From the NCBI GenBank assembly GCA_002729235.1, contig PBTY01000042.1, forward strand, positions 12,120-67,379: a stretch of DNA of 55,260 bases. Direction: 5' to 3'. The position numbers and the translations under genes were made by a program. This document shows, one piece after another, positions 1-8,092 of the stretch. Source of the stretch: Rickettsiales bacterium (lineage in GTDB: Bacteria > Bacteroidota > Bacteroidia > Cytophagales > Cyclobacteriaceae). Below the pieces are notes generated by a model. It made no database searches. It had not been told where the DNA came from and worked only from the letters and a program-made list of their open reading frames with translations. Within the stretch, counting starts at the first letter, position 1, and every line of letters starts with the position of its first letter.

Positions 1-108
1 TCTTTTTCCGGATTTATTCACCCCTTCTTTGGTCCTATGTCCAAGGAACAAATTGGTCAATATGTCTATAAACACACCGACCATCATTTGAGACAATTTG
101 GTATATAA
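1..108 (+). CDS. DUF1569 / DinB-like protein, C-terminal fragment
   Basis: The reading frame is open from the first base of the window to a TAA at 106-108, so only the last 35 residues are present. The fragment contains HPFFGPMSKEQIGQ followed by YKHTDHHLRQFG, a pattern I recognise from the C-terminus of DUF1569 proteins (DinB-like four-helix bundle, His-rich putative metal site). The enzymatic role of this family is not established. A hairpin with a T-tract follows directly. The family call rests on a short fragment. Confidence 0.6.
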   Translation, partial: SFSGFIHPFFGPMSKEQIGQYVYKHTDHHLRQFGI

Positions 109-118
109 CACATTTCAA

Positions 119-160
119 GAGGCCTTCTCAAAAGTAATTTGAGGGGCTTCCATTTTTTTT
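119..160 (+). terminator. Intrinsic terminator after the DUF1569 gene
   Basis: An imperfect stem is formed by CTTCTCAAA and TTTGAGGGG (125-133 and 138-146) and is followed by eight T residues at 153-160. It lies about 15 bases after the stop codon of the truncated gene. Confidence 0.55.
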
Positions 161-318
161 ATGGACAAGGATTCTCAAAGATCAGCCTAACAAAATGTTG
201 GATCTCTCCTAACAACATATGCACATTCTTGAAGTTTCACCATCTCAAAAAATCACCGTCAGATGCGTAATAAAAAAGGTGAAATCTTATAATTTGCTTG
301 ATACCTAAAACCCTGATG

Positions 319-1206
319 ATGAATAGACGTGACTTTGTTAAGAATACTGCCTTAGGAAGCTCAGCATTGCTATTACCCTTGCCACATTTTGCAGGAACCT
401 CAAAATACAAAATGGGACTGCAATTGTTCACGGTGAATGAGTATATGCTCAAAAACGCCCAACAAACATTGGCTCATGTAAAAGCACTTGGATATGAAGA
501 CTTTGAAATCTTCGGTTTTGAACCAACGAAGAATACCTTCTATGGCATTCCATCTCCTGATTTCAAGAGCCTATTGGATGATATGAATTTGACTGCATCC
601 TCGGGACATTTTGGATTTTCATCCTATCTAGATAAAAGCATGGAGGAACTGAAAACTTTTGTAGATCAATGTATTGTGGGAGCAAAAGATCTCAATCTGA
701 GCTATATCACCTGGCCATGGATTGCTCCTGAACAAAGAACTCAAGATAACTTCAAAAAAATGACAGAACGCCTCAATCTTATCGGCGAACAGGTTAACGC
801 AGCTGGACTTGGTTTTGCATACCACAATCACGGGTATGAGTTTGAAGACTATGACGGGGAAACGGGTTACGATATCATCCTTCAGGATACCGATACTGAA
901 CTGGTGAAATTACAAATGGACATGTATTGGGTGATGCACTCAGCCAACTTCACTCCTAAAGAACTTGTAGCAGACCAACCAGGCAGAGTGGTGATGTGGC
1001 ACATCAAAGACATGCACAAAACTTCACGAGACTATACAGAACTTGGCAATGGTAGCATCGATTACACCAAAATCTTACCTGATCCTGAACAGTCAGGACT
1101 TGAGTACTACTACATAGAGCAGGGCGGCAATTTTGCTGAGAATGCACTGAAAAGTGTGGAAACAAGTGCGATCTACTTCAAGAAAAACCTAAAGAAGTAT
1201 CTATAA
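319..1206 (+). CDS. Tat-exported sugar phosphate isomerase/epimerase-like TIM barrel
   Basis: A 295-residue protein. The N-terminus MNRRDFVKNTALGSSALLL is a twin-arginine signal (RRDF) with a hydrophobic stretch, so export of a folded protein is expected. The body matches the xylose-isomerase-like TIM barrel family (AP endonuclease family 2): FAYHNHGYEF, LQMDMYW, WHIKDMH and YYIEQGG supply the usual His/Glu/Asp metal-site residues. Such proteins isomerise or epimerise sugars, and exported homologues are common in Bacteroidota with polysaccharide metabolism. The frame is open from a TTG at 298; the ATGs at 316 and 319 fit the Tat motif better. Substrate cannot be told from sequence. Confidence 0.85.
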   Translation: MNRRDFVKNTALGSSALLLPLPHFAGTSKYKMGLQLFTVNEYMLKNAQQTLAHVKALGYEDFEIFGFEPTKNTFYGIPSPDFKSLLDDMNLTASSGHFGFSSYLDKSMEELKTFVDQCIVGAKDLNLSYITWPWIAPEQRTQDNFKKMTERLNLIGEQVNAAGLGFAYHNHGYEFEDYDGETGYDIILQDTDTELVKLQMDMYWVMHSANFTPKELVADQPGRVVMWHIKDMHKTSRDYTELGNGSIDYTKILPDPEQSGLEYYYIEQGGNFAENALKSVETSAIYFKKNLKKYL

Positions 1207-1210
1207 ATAA

Positions 1211-1246
1211 GCCGAGCTCATGAGAGCTCGGCAGTTCGCTCTTTTT
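1211..1246. terminator. Hairpin between convergent genes
   Basis: Perfect 9-bp stem GCCGAGCTC (1211-1219) / GAGCTCGGC (1224-1232) with loop ATGA. A five-T run at 1242-1246 comes about 9 bases after the stem, so it is a less than ideal intrinsic terminator for the plus-strand isomerase. Confidence 0.6.
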
Positions 1247-1251
1247 ATAAA

Positions 1252-1683
1252 CTAATTATAAAAGATCACTTCATTGAAACTCCCTGTAAGCTCATAAGCT
1301 GTTCCTTGATATTGTCCCCTCACGTGAAAGTTACCCCATATTTTACCTCCATCTTCATTTCTATTCAAACGGGTAATGTTCACTTCTATAACATAAGGAG
1401 ATACATCTTTATAGTAAGCGCCATCTTCTTCGGTATACGTCCCCTTCTCAATCAAACCATCTAAGTCCTGTATAAAAAGAGTCCCTACTCCGCCGGCTAC
1501 ACGAAAGTCTATAAAAATTTCCTCATACGTCTCACCATCTGACTCACTGCGCGGAGACGTAACTCTTGCACAAGTTTCACCTAGCTTCCCATTAAAGTCT
1601 TCTCCGCATTCGGGCTCCTTTTCACATGACCAGGCGGCTGCACCCAAAATCACGATTACTAGTAATTGTCTCAAATTCTTCAT
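1252..1683 (-). CDS. Small lipoprotein of unknown function
   Basis: A 143-residue protein with a lipoprotein signal: MKNLR, a hydrophobic core and lipobox AAWSC with Cys at residue 20. The mature part is acidic and beta-rich. It has two further Cys residues (in PECGE and ETCAR) and ends in an alternating hydrophobic stretch (GTAYELTGSFNEVIFYN), as in small Bacteroidota immunoglobulin-like lipoproteins. It is the last gene of a minus-strand block of five exported proteins, 5 nt from the Kelch gene. No family was recognised. Confidence 0.7.
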   Translation of the reverse strand: MKNLRQLLVIVILGAAAWSCEKEPECGEDFNGKLGETCARVTSPRSESDGETYEEIFIDFRVAGGVGTLFIQDLDGLIEKGTYTEEDGAYYKDVSPYVIEVNITRLNRNEDGGKIWGNFHVRGQYQGTAYELTGSFNEVIFYN

Positions 1684-1688
1684 TATCC

Positions 1689-2876
1689 TTATTTATCTAA
1701 ATAGTACATCCAGCTATTCTCATCATAACCCAGAACTCCCATCAACCGTGGAAACACAATGATATCACCAGTTACAGCGCCATTCCCATAGAGACCCGTT
1801 GGTGCAATGATCAGTTGAGTAGCGCCTCCTAAATCTACTTCAGTTACTTTTTCTCCATCAAACTGCACAGTTTTCCCTGCCAGTCCTCCATACATCACTC
1901 CATTGAAGGGAACAAAACCAGGAGAAAACCCCACATCCACGGAGAAGTCATCACCGCCTTTTTTCCAGGTATCTGTAGCGATATCATATTCATATTTACC
2001 TGCATAGATTTTACCCTTGTAGGCAAACGAATGATCTCCTATCTCACCTCGCTCTGGTCGATCTGTCAGCTGCTTCCATTCATTCGTTTCAGGATTGTAC
2101 TCGTAGAGATAATACATATTACCTATACCGAAATAACCTTTCCCACCTTCGGAGACTCCTAGAACCGGATAACTATAACTTTCTCGGTTATCAAAAGCCC
2201 CCAGATTAAGAATGGTAGACACCAATTGCGGCAATTGTCCCTTGTTAGTCCAACTATTGGAAGCAGGATCATACTCATAAAGAATGGAGTTATTTCCTAC
2301 CAGATATCCTTTCCCCTCAATTGAAAAGCCTGCAAATGCATTAAAGTCTATCAGGTTAGGGATGTTTGCCATCTCCTGCCAGCGGAATGAAACGGTATCC
2401 AATCGATACCAGCTATTGAAATTACCAAAACCACTGTATACATTTCCATTAATAGTCATGGTAACACCTAGCTTGGTTTTACCTCCAGGGAAGTCAACAT
2501 AATGTCTGGCCCAAACATGCTTGCGGTGTACAGTGATGTCTTTGCAAAGCCGTTCTGTTCTACGTCCTCCAGACTCTAGCTCTACGCACATAGTACCACT
2601 GGTAAGCAGTTCAAAGCCTTTTCTACCGACCATTTCATAGATTTCGCCGGAATAATCCCACACATATTCTGCAGAACCACCAAAACAGTCTCCTACAGTA
2701 TAATAAACATCACCACCAGAGTTGTTGTGATAGGCTACATTTTGATTAAGGGTATAGTCCTCATCTTCCAGCGGTTCAGCTGTAATCGGACAGTCCGCGT
2801 CACTATCATCTAGCAGCCCACAGCCTGATAACCAGACCAGAGACAAAAGCGTGAGTATTGATCGTAAATTCTTCAT
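1689..2876 (-). CDS. Kelch-repeat lipoprotein
   Basis: A 395-residue protein with lipobox LSGC (Cys about residue 19). Repeated units such as YRLDTVSFRWQEMANIP, YEYDPASNSWTNKGQLP, YEYNPETNEWKQLTDRP and YEYDIATDTWKKGGDD are Kelch blades (aromatic-x-W plus glycine turns), predicting a beta-propeller of about 5-6 blades over residues 130-390. Residues about 30-115 may form an Ig-like domain carrying Cys pairs. Such surface propellers usually bind protein or glycan; no catalytic motif of galactose oxidase is visible. It is flanked at 5 and 8 nt by other lipoprotein genes, indicating co-transcription. Confidence 0.8.
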   Translation of the reverse strand: MKNLRSILTLLSLVWLSGCGLLDDSDADCPITAEPLEDEDYTLNQNVAYHNNSGGDVYYTVGDCFGGSAEYVWDYSGEIYEMVGRKGFELLTSGTMCVELESGGRRTERLCKDITVHRKHVWARHYVDFPGGKTKLGVTMTINGNVYSGFGNFNSWYRLDTVSFRWQEMANIPNLIDFNAFAGFSIEGKGYLVGNNSILYEYDPASNSWTNKGQLPQLVSTILNLGAFDNRESYSYPVLGVSEGGKGYFGIGNMYYLYEYNPETNEWKQLTDRPERGEIGDHSFAYKGKIYAGKYEYDIATDTWKKGGDDFSVDVGFSPGFVPFNGVMYGGLAGKTVQFDGEKVTEVDLGGATQLIIAPTGLYGNGAVTGDIIVFPRLMGVLGYDENSWMYYLDK

Positions 2877-2884
2877 GATTTGGT

Positions 2885-3415
2885 TTAGTTAAACGGATTA
2901 CAGCCAGTATTTTCAGCATTGCCAAAGTCCGACTGAGAGACTGTGCCTCGATAATACACGAATCGACCATTGGTATAATCAAAAGTGGTAATGCCTCCAG
3001 ATTGAGACTTCAGGTTGAAAGTACCAGCAAAACATCCAGCCTTGCCTTGAGCTGGAGGATCTACAACTAGTAAAGTCAAGCTCCCTTCTGTAATAGGATC
3101 AGCCCCAAAAAATTCACCTTCCAGAAGTGGATAGGCTTTGTTGAGCTCGATTCCTTCAACAGGGATACTGAAAGTTGCAGAGATCTCAAATGGAGCGATC
3201 GATTCGTTTCCTGCAGTGATCCCTATTTTTGCGCTTTGGGTGTTGGCATTCCAGTAAGTCACTTCTACCTTACCCATGCAGTAATCTTCACCATTTTTGA
3301 TAGCAGTAGCCCACTCATTGTCATCACAAGGGTCTGATGGCTCTGGTATTTCTTCACATGAAATGGTGAATACTAAAAATAGAATTAGGCCAATTAAACA
3401 TTTATAATTTTTCAT
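2885..3415 (-). CDS. Lipoprotein of unknown function
   Basis: A 176-residue protein starting MKNYKCLIGL, with lipobox TISC (Cys 20). The mature part starts with an acidic Pro-rich linker (EEIPEPSDPCDD) and continues as a predicted beta-sandwich ending in FDYTNGRF and FVYYRGTV. It resembles the short lipoprotein at 1252-1683 in size and layout. The start is the ATG at 3415, whose codon overlaps the TGA of the upstream gene (ATGA), indicating translational coupling. The frame extends further upstream but that would lose the signal peptide. Function unknown. Confidence 0.7.
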   Translation of the reverse strand: MKNYKCLIGLILFLVFTISCEEIPEPSDPCDDNEWATAIKNGEDYCMGKVEVTYWNANTQSAKIGITAGNESIAPFEISATFSIPVEGIELNKAYPLLEGEFFGADPITEGSLTLLVVDPPAQGKAGCFAGTFNLKSQSGGITTFDYTNGRFVYYRGTVSQSDFGNAENTGCNPFN

Positions 3416-4140
3416 CTTATTAAGGAGTTGCATTCAAAAGGATCATGATAAAATCCGTATTTCGTAGGATTGTAGCCGGTCACTAAAACCAACCCGGTAC
3501 TTTGGCTGATAAACTTTGTGTAGTCTCCAAAAATCACAAGGTCTATCTCAACATGCATGGACGCTGTATTAGTCGGTCTCGCCGATGGCTCAATTCCAAA
3601 GTCCAGATAGACCAACTTCTGTGCAGCCGAAATCAGGCTCGTAGCAAACTGCCTGCTATCTCTTTCAAACTCTACAATCTCTCCAGACGCATAAAACATC
3701 AATTCATTGGGATACCGGCCTTCCTGCCTGGAGAATACTTCTGATCCATTGACATAATACACATTCTTAAAACCATTGTAAGTTGCTCGAAGAATTGGCT
3801 GATCTGGAGAAGCCACATAGGCTGAAGAAATGCTTATTTGAGGATCATAGGTAGCACGCCCCTCTATTCCTTCCCAGCTGAGATTTTCAATATCCACGGC
3901 CATTGCAATCTCTCCATCATTTACGTCAGGGGCTTGTCGCTGGATCAAACGGACATCTTTGGCAGTTTCAGGATTAGGTATATCTATTATTAATAGTCCA
4001 TTTTCTATATTGACAGTAGCCTCTGGATTATTAATCTCCACCTCCCATTTGCCACAGTCAGGAGTCATATCTTTCTCTTCTACACAAGAGTTTAGTAGCA
4101 TTACTCCTACTATTCCAATCACCATTTTGATCTTTTTCAT
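3412..4140 (-). CDS. Lipoprotein of unknown function
   Basis: A 242-residue protein with signal MKKIKMVIGIVGVMLL and lipobox LNSC (Cys 19). The mature protein opens with DCGKWEVEINNPEA and contains aromatic beta-strand patterns, resembling jelly-roll or lectin-like secreted domains, but I cannot assign a family. It overlaps the next gene by 4 nt (ATGA) and follows the barrel-like gene by 12 nt, so it belongs to the same minus-strand operon. Confidence 0.7.
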   Translation of the reverse strand: MKKIKMVIGIVGVMLLNSCVEEKDMTPDCGKWEVEINNPEATVNIENGLLIIDIPNPETAKDVRLIQRQAPDVNDGEIAMAVDIENLSWEGIEGRATYDPQISISSAYVASPDQPILRATYNGFKNVYYVNGSEVFSRQEGRYPNELMFYASGEIVEFERDSRQFATSLISAAQKLVYLDFGIEPSARPTNTASMHVEIDLVIFGDYTKFISQSTGLVLVTGYNPTKYGFYHDPFECNSLIR

Positions 4141-4152
4141 CTAAATCGATTT

Positions 4153-4890
4153 TTAAATAGAAATTCCAAATCCGAATTGCTGTCGCTTGATACGATTGCC
4201 CCAGTCATTCATACCATAGACGATCTCCGCTGTGACGAAAAGCTGTCTCCAGCGCACCTCAAAAGTCTGGTTGAGTATATCAGGTTTTACATCTAGAGAA
4301 TCCGGCTCTGGCTGACCTCCCCATAAGAAGGCATAAGCCCCTTCATAATGCACCCAAAAACCGGTGTTGCCAATAGCCACATCCGCCATCCATGCGGGGC
4401 CTGTAGCACCATAGTAGTAGCGGCTACCACTTGTATTTTGTTCTGATCGTTTGTGAATAGTTATAGGTTCTATGCCATACCAATAGTCGCCTGCATGAAG
4501 CCCCAGAGACAACTGTAGATAATCTGAGTGAAATGCGGAAAAGGCAAAATTGTGCCAACCAAATATGCTGGTAAGAATAGGCGTGCCTGCCGCTGGCTTC
4601 CCGGAAATTCCTGCACCAGAATACAACATTGATATCACATCACCAAAAATTTTGTAGCGGTGAGAATTTTGGTACTTTCCCCACCCAAACGTAGATCTGC
4701 TTTGACTCCAGTCAAATACCACCGTACTCGACTTTTCATCCTCTATTTTGCCTGACCATTCATTGGTGATCGCTCCATAGTACAGTGCAAACCTCATGGT
4801 CTTCTCTCCATCCAAAGGATAATCAGAGAGCTGTGCCTGACTTGAATAAGTCAGCAGTGTTAACATAATAATCGGAATAATCTTTTTCAT
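4153..4890 (-). CDS. Exported protein, possibly outer-membrane barrel-like
   Basis: A 245-residue protein. The ATG at 4890 gives a clean signal peptide (MKKIIPIIMLTLLTYSSQAQ, cleavage after AQA); the frame extends to 4938 but without a signal. The mature sequence is rich in aromatic residues in alternating patterns and ends in FGFGISI, a terminal strand typical of outer-membrane beta-barrels. It is the first gene of the five-gene block reading to 1252. A NarL-type box lies about 75 bp upstream. No family recognised. Confidence 0.65.
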   Translation of the reverse strand: MKKIIPIIMLTLLTYSSQAQLSDYPLDGEKTMRFALYYGAITNEWSGKIEDEKSSTVVFDWSQSRSTFGWGKYQNSHRYKIFGDVISMLYSGAGISGKPAAGTPILTSIFGWHNFAFSAFHSDYLQLSLGLHAGDYWYGIEPITIHKRSEQNTSGSRYYYGATGPAWMADVAIGNTGFWVHYEGAYAFLWGGQPEPDSLDVKPDILNQTFEVRWRQLFVTAEIVYGMNDWGNRIKRQQFGFGISI

Positions 4891-4963
4891 GCTTGAATAG
4901 TATATGGCAAATTTCTTCACCACACTCGCCGGTTTCAATCAACTAAACCGGGTAGATTTGGCA

Positions 4964-4979
4964 TACCTAGTGATAGGTA
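4964..4979. promoter_or_regulatory. NarL-type 7-2-7 inverted repeat, copy 1
   Basis: TACCTAG-TG-ATAGGTA is an inverted pair of heptamers separated by 2 bp, the geometry of NarL sites (TACYYMT inverted); the right half matches the consensus perfectly. It lies between the divergent minus-strand lipoprotein operon (start 4890) and the histidine kinase gene (start 5001). A second copy at 7965-7980 shares 14 of 16 bases of its core, and both are preceded by CTAAA(A)CCGGG. Binding by the neighbouring NarL-type regulator is inferred. Confidence 0.55.
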
Positions 4980-5000
4980 GACCGTAAACACTCAACTGTA

Positions 5001-7130
5001 TTGAAACAATTAACAGCTATAATCCTTCTATGGGCCATTATGCCCAATTTTCAATTATTTTCTCAAGACCTTATCTATTCAGATTCTTTAAAGCATGCCA
5101 TTTCTGAGCTATCTGAAGACGAACAGGTCAATTTACTGTGGACCTTGGCTCGAGAGTATGCTTTTAATGACTCGATTGAAACAACTAACATCCTACAACA
5201 TTTAGAAAGCGTAACCTCTAATCCGACGCGATTCCAAACATTACAATTAGCAATAATTGCCAACCAACTTGACGCAGCGAACAAGACCATAGAAGCGAAA
5301 AGCACCTATCAAAAAGCGCATAAACAATTAGCTCAATTGGGAGAAGACAAGAAAGCGGCGCAAGTTCTCAATGACTTATCAACTTTCTATGGACTACATG
5401 GTCAGTTTGATTCTTTGAAATATTACGCGAAAGAAGCAGTAAAAATTTTTATCAACCAAAAGGATACAATGGGCTTGATCGCCAATTATTCCAACATTGG
5501 GAGGGCCTTTCAACTAAAGGGGCAATTCGATTCGGCAATGATTAATTTGTATAAGGCCATAGAACTAATTGAAGCATATACCCCCACCCCTATGTTTCAA
5601 AAGACTTATTTAAGGTATCAAGGCAACGTCTACAATAATCTTGGAATTGCCTACGTAGAACATGGAGATCTAGTCAACGGCATTAAGTTCTATCGGAAAG
5701 CAACCGAAAGAAAAGCAGCACTAGGAGACCTTACAGAGGTTGGCAACATCATGATCAACATTGGTGGAGTGAAGTTTGATGAAGGAAATCCAATCGCAGC
5801 CAGAGCTTATCTGGACAGTGCAGCTTTCTATTATGAAAAGACGAATCATTCGCTAGGGCTTTTGATGTGTAAAACCAATTCTGCTGCTGTTTCCAATATG
5901 GTTGGTGAATTTTCAAAAGGCATTACTTATGCCAATGAAGGAGCTCAAATAGCTAAACTACTAGATGATCAAACCAATGTAGCCCTCAACTATATTCATT
6001 TGGGCACCGCGTATTGGAGGCTGGGAAACAAAGAGCTTTCCTATACCTACCTGGATTCAGCAGCCATGGTTAGTCGAGCTATTGACTCCAAGCGGGTGAT
6101 GAATGAAGTCCAAAACCTGCGCTATGAATTTGCGCTGGAAGCTAAAGACTTTGAACAAGCTCTGAATTATCGCAATGAATTCTTTGCCACTAAAGACTCC
6201 ATGTATCAGACTAAAAAGTCACGAGAAATTTCAGAGCTAGAGACACAGTACAAGACAGTAGAGAAGGAACAAGAAATTGCCTTTTTGGCCAAAGAAAATG
6301 AGCTAAAAGAAGCTACCATACAACGAAACACATTACTCATGCTTGGCCTGGTGATTCTAATCATTTTACTGATTGTTATCTTCTACTTTGTTCGATACAA
6401 AACCAGGCAACAGCATCAGGCTGTACTTCAAGAGCAAAAAATAAGAATGCGTGAAAGCCAGATGCAAGCCGTCATTGATTCTCAGGAAACAGAACGAAAG
6501 CGCTTTGCCACGGATCTTCATGATGGCATGGGTCAACTAATATCCGCACTCAACCTGAACATTCAATCCATGAATGAATCGGCTGGGAACAAAGACAAAC
6601 GTGATCAACTATATAACAACTCCACAACCTTATTGAAAGACATTCATACCGAAATCAGAAATATCGCCTTCAACCTGATGCCTCAAACCTTAATGAAAGC
6701 AGGGTTAATCGACGGATTGGAGGAGCTCATTCATCGAATCAATAAGACGGAGAAGATAAAAGTACATCTTTCCGTTTTTGATCTGGAAGAACGATTGCCC
6801 GAAGTGGTAGAAGTGTCTATGTACCGTATTGTACAGGAGTTCCTTTCCAATATTATGAAATATAGCCAGGCTGATAACGTCTACATAGGCATTACCAATC
6901 ACGAAGACGAACTGGTACTAACCATCGAAGATGATGGAATGGGTTATGATATCGAGAAGTTCAAGGTTAGCGAAGGCAACGGCTGGCGCAACATCAACTC
7001 CAGAATAAACCTGATCAAAGGAGAACTGGATATCGACACTAAAGAGGGTCGCAAAGGAAGCTCAGTTGTGATCAATATTGAGACTAAGCATATTGAGAAG
7101 GTTAGAAGTATGGAGGTAGTAACCAGGTAA
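5001..7130 (+). CDS. TPR-containing sensor histidine kinase (HisKA_3 / NarX-like)
   Basis: A 709-residue protein. The TTG at 5001 yields a signal peptide (residues 1-21, ending LFSQ). Residues about 60-400 are tetratricopeptide repeats, e.g. YSNIGRAFQLKGQFDSAM and YNNLGIAYVEHGDLVNGI. A coiled coil and one membrane segment (about 443-464) follow. The dimerisation motif ETERKRFATDLHDGMGQL places the phospho-acceptor His at 507, and the C-terminal HATPase has EFLSNIMKYS and DDGMGYD. This is the standard Bacteroidota TPR kinase that pairs with NarL-type regulators; the partner is very likely the convergent gene at 7219-7836. The signal sensed by the periplasmic TPR domain is unknown. Confidence 0.9.
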   Translation: MKQLTAIILLWAIMPNFQLFSQDLIYSDSLKHAISELSEDEQVNLLWTLAREYAFNDSIETTNILQHLESVTSNPTRFQTLQLAIIANQLDAANKTIEAKSTYQKAHKQLAQLGEDKKAAQVLNDLSTFYGLHGQFDSLKYYAKEAVKIFINQKDTMGLIANYSNIGRAFQLKGQFDSAMINLYKAIELIEAYTPTPMFQKTYLRYQGNVYNNLGIAYVEHGDLVNGIKFYRKATERKAALGDLTEVGNIMINIGGVKFDEGNPIAARAYLDSAAFYYEKTNHSLGLLMCKTNSAAVSNMVGEFSKGITYANEGAQIAKLLDDQTNVALNYIHLGTAYWRLGNKELSYTYLDSAAMVSRAIDSKRVMNEVQNLRYEFALEAKDFEQALNYRNEFFATKDSMYQTKKSREISELETQYKTVEKEQEIAFLAKENELKEATIQRNTLLMLGLVILIILLIVIFYFVRYKTRQQHQAVLQEQKIRMRESQMQAVIDSQETERKRFATDLHDGMGQLISALNLNIQSMNESAGNKDKRDQLYNNSTTLLKDIHTEIRNIAFNLMPQTLMKAGLIDGLEELIHRINKTEKIKVHLSVFDLEERLPEVVEVSMYRIVQEFLSNIMKYSQADNVYIGITNHEDELVLTIEDDGMGYDIEKFKVSEGNGWRNINSRINLIKGELDIDTKEGRKGSSVVINIETKHIEKVRSMEVVTR

Positions 7131-7218
7131 AGATGCTTCCAGGAGTAGTGATTATCTTGATCCTATTTAGGAATAGACATGGAACTAAAGTCTAACATCT
7201 ATCATCTAACATCTTTTT

Positions 7219-7836
7219 TTACGCCAATCCATGCTTAAACGCATACTTGGTCAACCCTACCAGGTTGGTCGTTTCCGTTTTCTTAAGAATGTTCTTGCGA
7301 TGGGTCTCCACGGTCTTCTCACTGATGAATAGAATCTCAGCAATCTGTTTGGTGCTGTATTCTTTCACAATCAACTTCACAATCTCCTGCTCGCGAGGTG
7401 TGAGGGAACTGGAATTTGATTTATCAGTATGATGAATAAGCATCTGGGAAATACTCTGACTCAAATAAATTTTACCTTCTTCTACCCGTTTTAGAGCTTC
7501 AAAAATATCCTGATGCGAATCACTCTTTAAAACGAACCCATTCAGTCCCAATTTAAGCAATTCCTTCACCACGGCAGGCTCATCATGCATGCTTAATACA
7601 ATAGTTCGAAGATCAGGATTGATGGTTTTCGCAATTTGTATCAGCTCCATTCCAGTCATTCCGGGCATTTCATAATCCGTGATTAATACATCATAATCGT
7701 TCTGTTTGAGCAATTCCAGAGCCTCCTCTACAGAACTTGCAATGTCCTTTACCCGGTATTTATCAGAAGTCGATTCAATGATTGTTTTGGTACCTTCCAG
7801 CAAGATACGATGATCGTCTACGAGTAAAATCTCCAT
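7219..7836 (-). CDS. NarL/LuxR-family response regulator
   Basis: A 205-residue protein from the ATG at 7836 (MEILLVDDHR); the frame runs on to 7887 but the receiver fold starts at this Met. Receiver domain residues 1-120 with acidic pocket DD7-8 and phospho-acceptor Asp54 in LITDYEMPG. C-terminal LuxR helix-turn-helix at about 145-205 (LTPREQEIVKLI, then ISEKTVETHRKNI). It converges on the TPR kinase gene, its expected cognate. A NarL-type box lies 129-144 bp upstream of its start, suggesting autoregulation, and an equivalent box fronts the lipoprotein operon. Confidence 0.92.
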   Translation of the reverse strand: MEILLVDDHRILLEGTKTIIESTSDKYRVKDIASSVEEALELLKQNDYDVLITDYEMPGMTGMELIQIAKTINPDLRTIVLSMHDEPAVVKELLKLGLNGFVLKSDSHQDIFEALKRVEEGKIYLSQSISQMLIHHTDKSNSSSLTPREQEIVKLIVKEYSTKQIAEILFISEKTVETHRKNILKKTETTNLVGLTKYAFKHGLA

Positions 7837-7964
7837 TGTACTTTGTTGCTTGTTGGTTGCGGAATATAGTTTATCAAAAATCTTCACCGAATATCTGTTT
7901 GTATTTGGTAAAGGTCATGCGCTAAGATATGTATTTCCATCAGCTAAAACCGGGATTATGCACC

Positions 7965-7980
7965 TACCTGATGATAGGTA
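7965..7980. promoter_or_regulatory. NarL-type 7-2-7 inverted repeat, copy 2
   Basis: TACCTGA-TG-ATAGGTA, with the same spacing and the same perfect right half-site as 4964-4979, again preceded by CTAAAACCGGG. It lies in the divergent region between the response regulator (minus, start 7836) and the TetR gene (plus, start 8093). A short direct repeat (TTATGCACCTA at 7957 and TTATTGCACCTA at 7987) brackets it. Confidence 0.5.
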
Positions 7981-8028
7981 GTAGTTATTGCACCTAAAAG
8001 GTTGAACTAATAAAATGAATCTTTTTTT

Positions 8029-8048
8029 TCTAAACAACTATGTTTAAT
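8029..8048. promoter_or_regulatory. TetR operator-like palindrome, distal copy
   Basis: TCTAAACA-ACTA-TGTTTAAT: 8-bp arms with one imperfect position. Its arms repeat those of the palindrome at 8072-8091, and the two centres are 43 bp apart, about four helical turns, so bound dimers would sit on the same DNA face. Confidence 0.6.
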
Positions 8049-8071
8049 AAATAAAATTCGTCAATTTTGTT

Positions 8072-8091
8072 TCTAAACAATACTGTTTAGA
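8072..8091. promoter_or_regulatory. TetR operator-like palindrome, proximal copy
   Basis: TCTAAACA-ATAC-TGTTTAGA: perfect 8-bp arms around a 4-bp spacer. It ends one base before the TetR start codon at 8093, so bound repressor would block the transcription and translation start. Autorepression is inferred from position and symmetry. Confidence 0.65.
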
Positions 8092-8092
8092 T

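Noticed and set aside
237-452. Minus-strand frame of 71 codons opposite the start of the sugar isomerase gene
   Set aside because: It lies across the real Tat-signal gene and its promoter, has no family resemblance and looks like a shadow frame.
7180-7212. CTAACATCT repeated twice between the kinase and regulator genes
   Set aside because: Short AT-rich direct repeat without pairing or context; likely chance.
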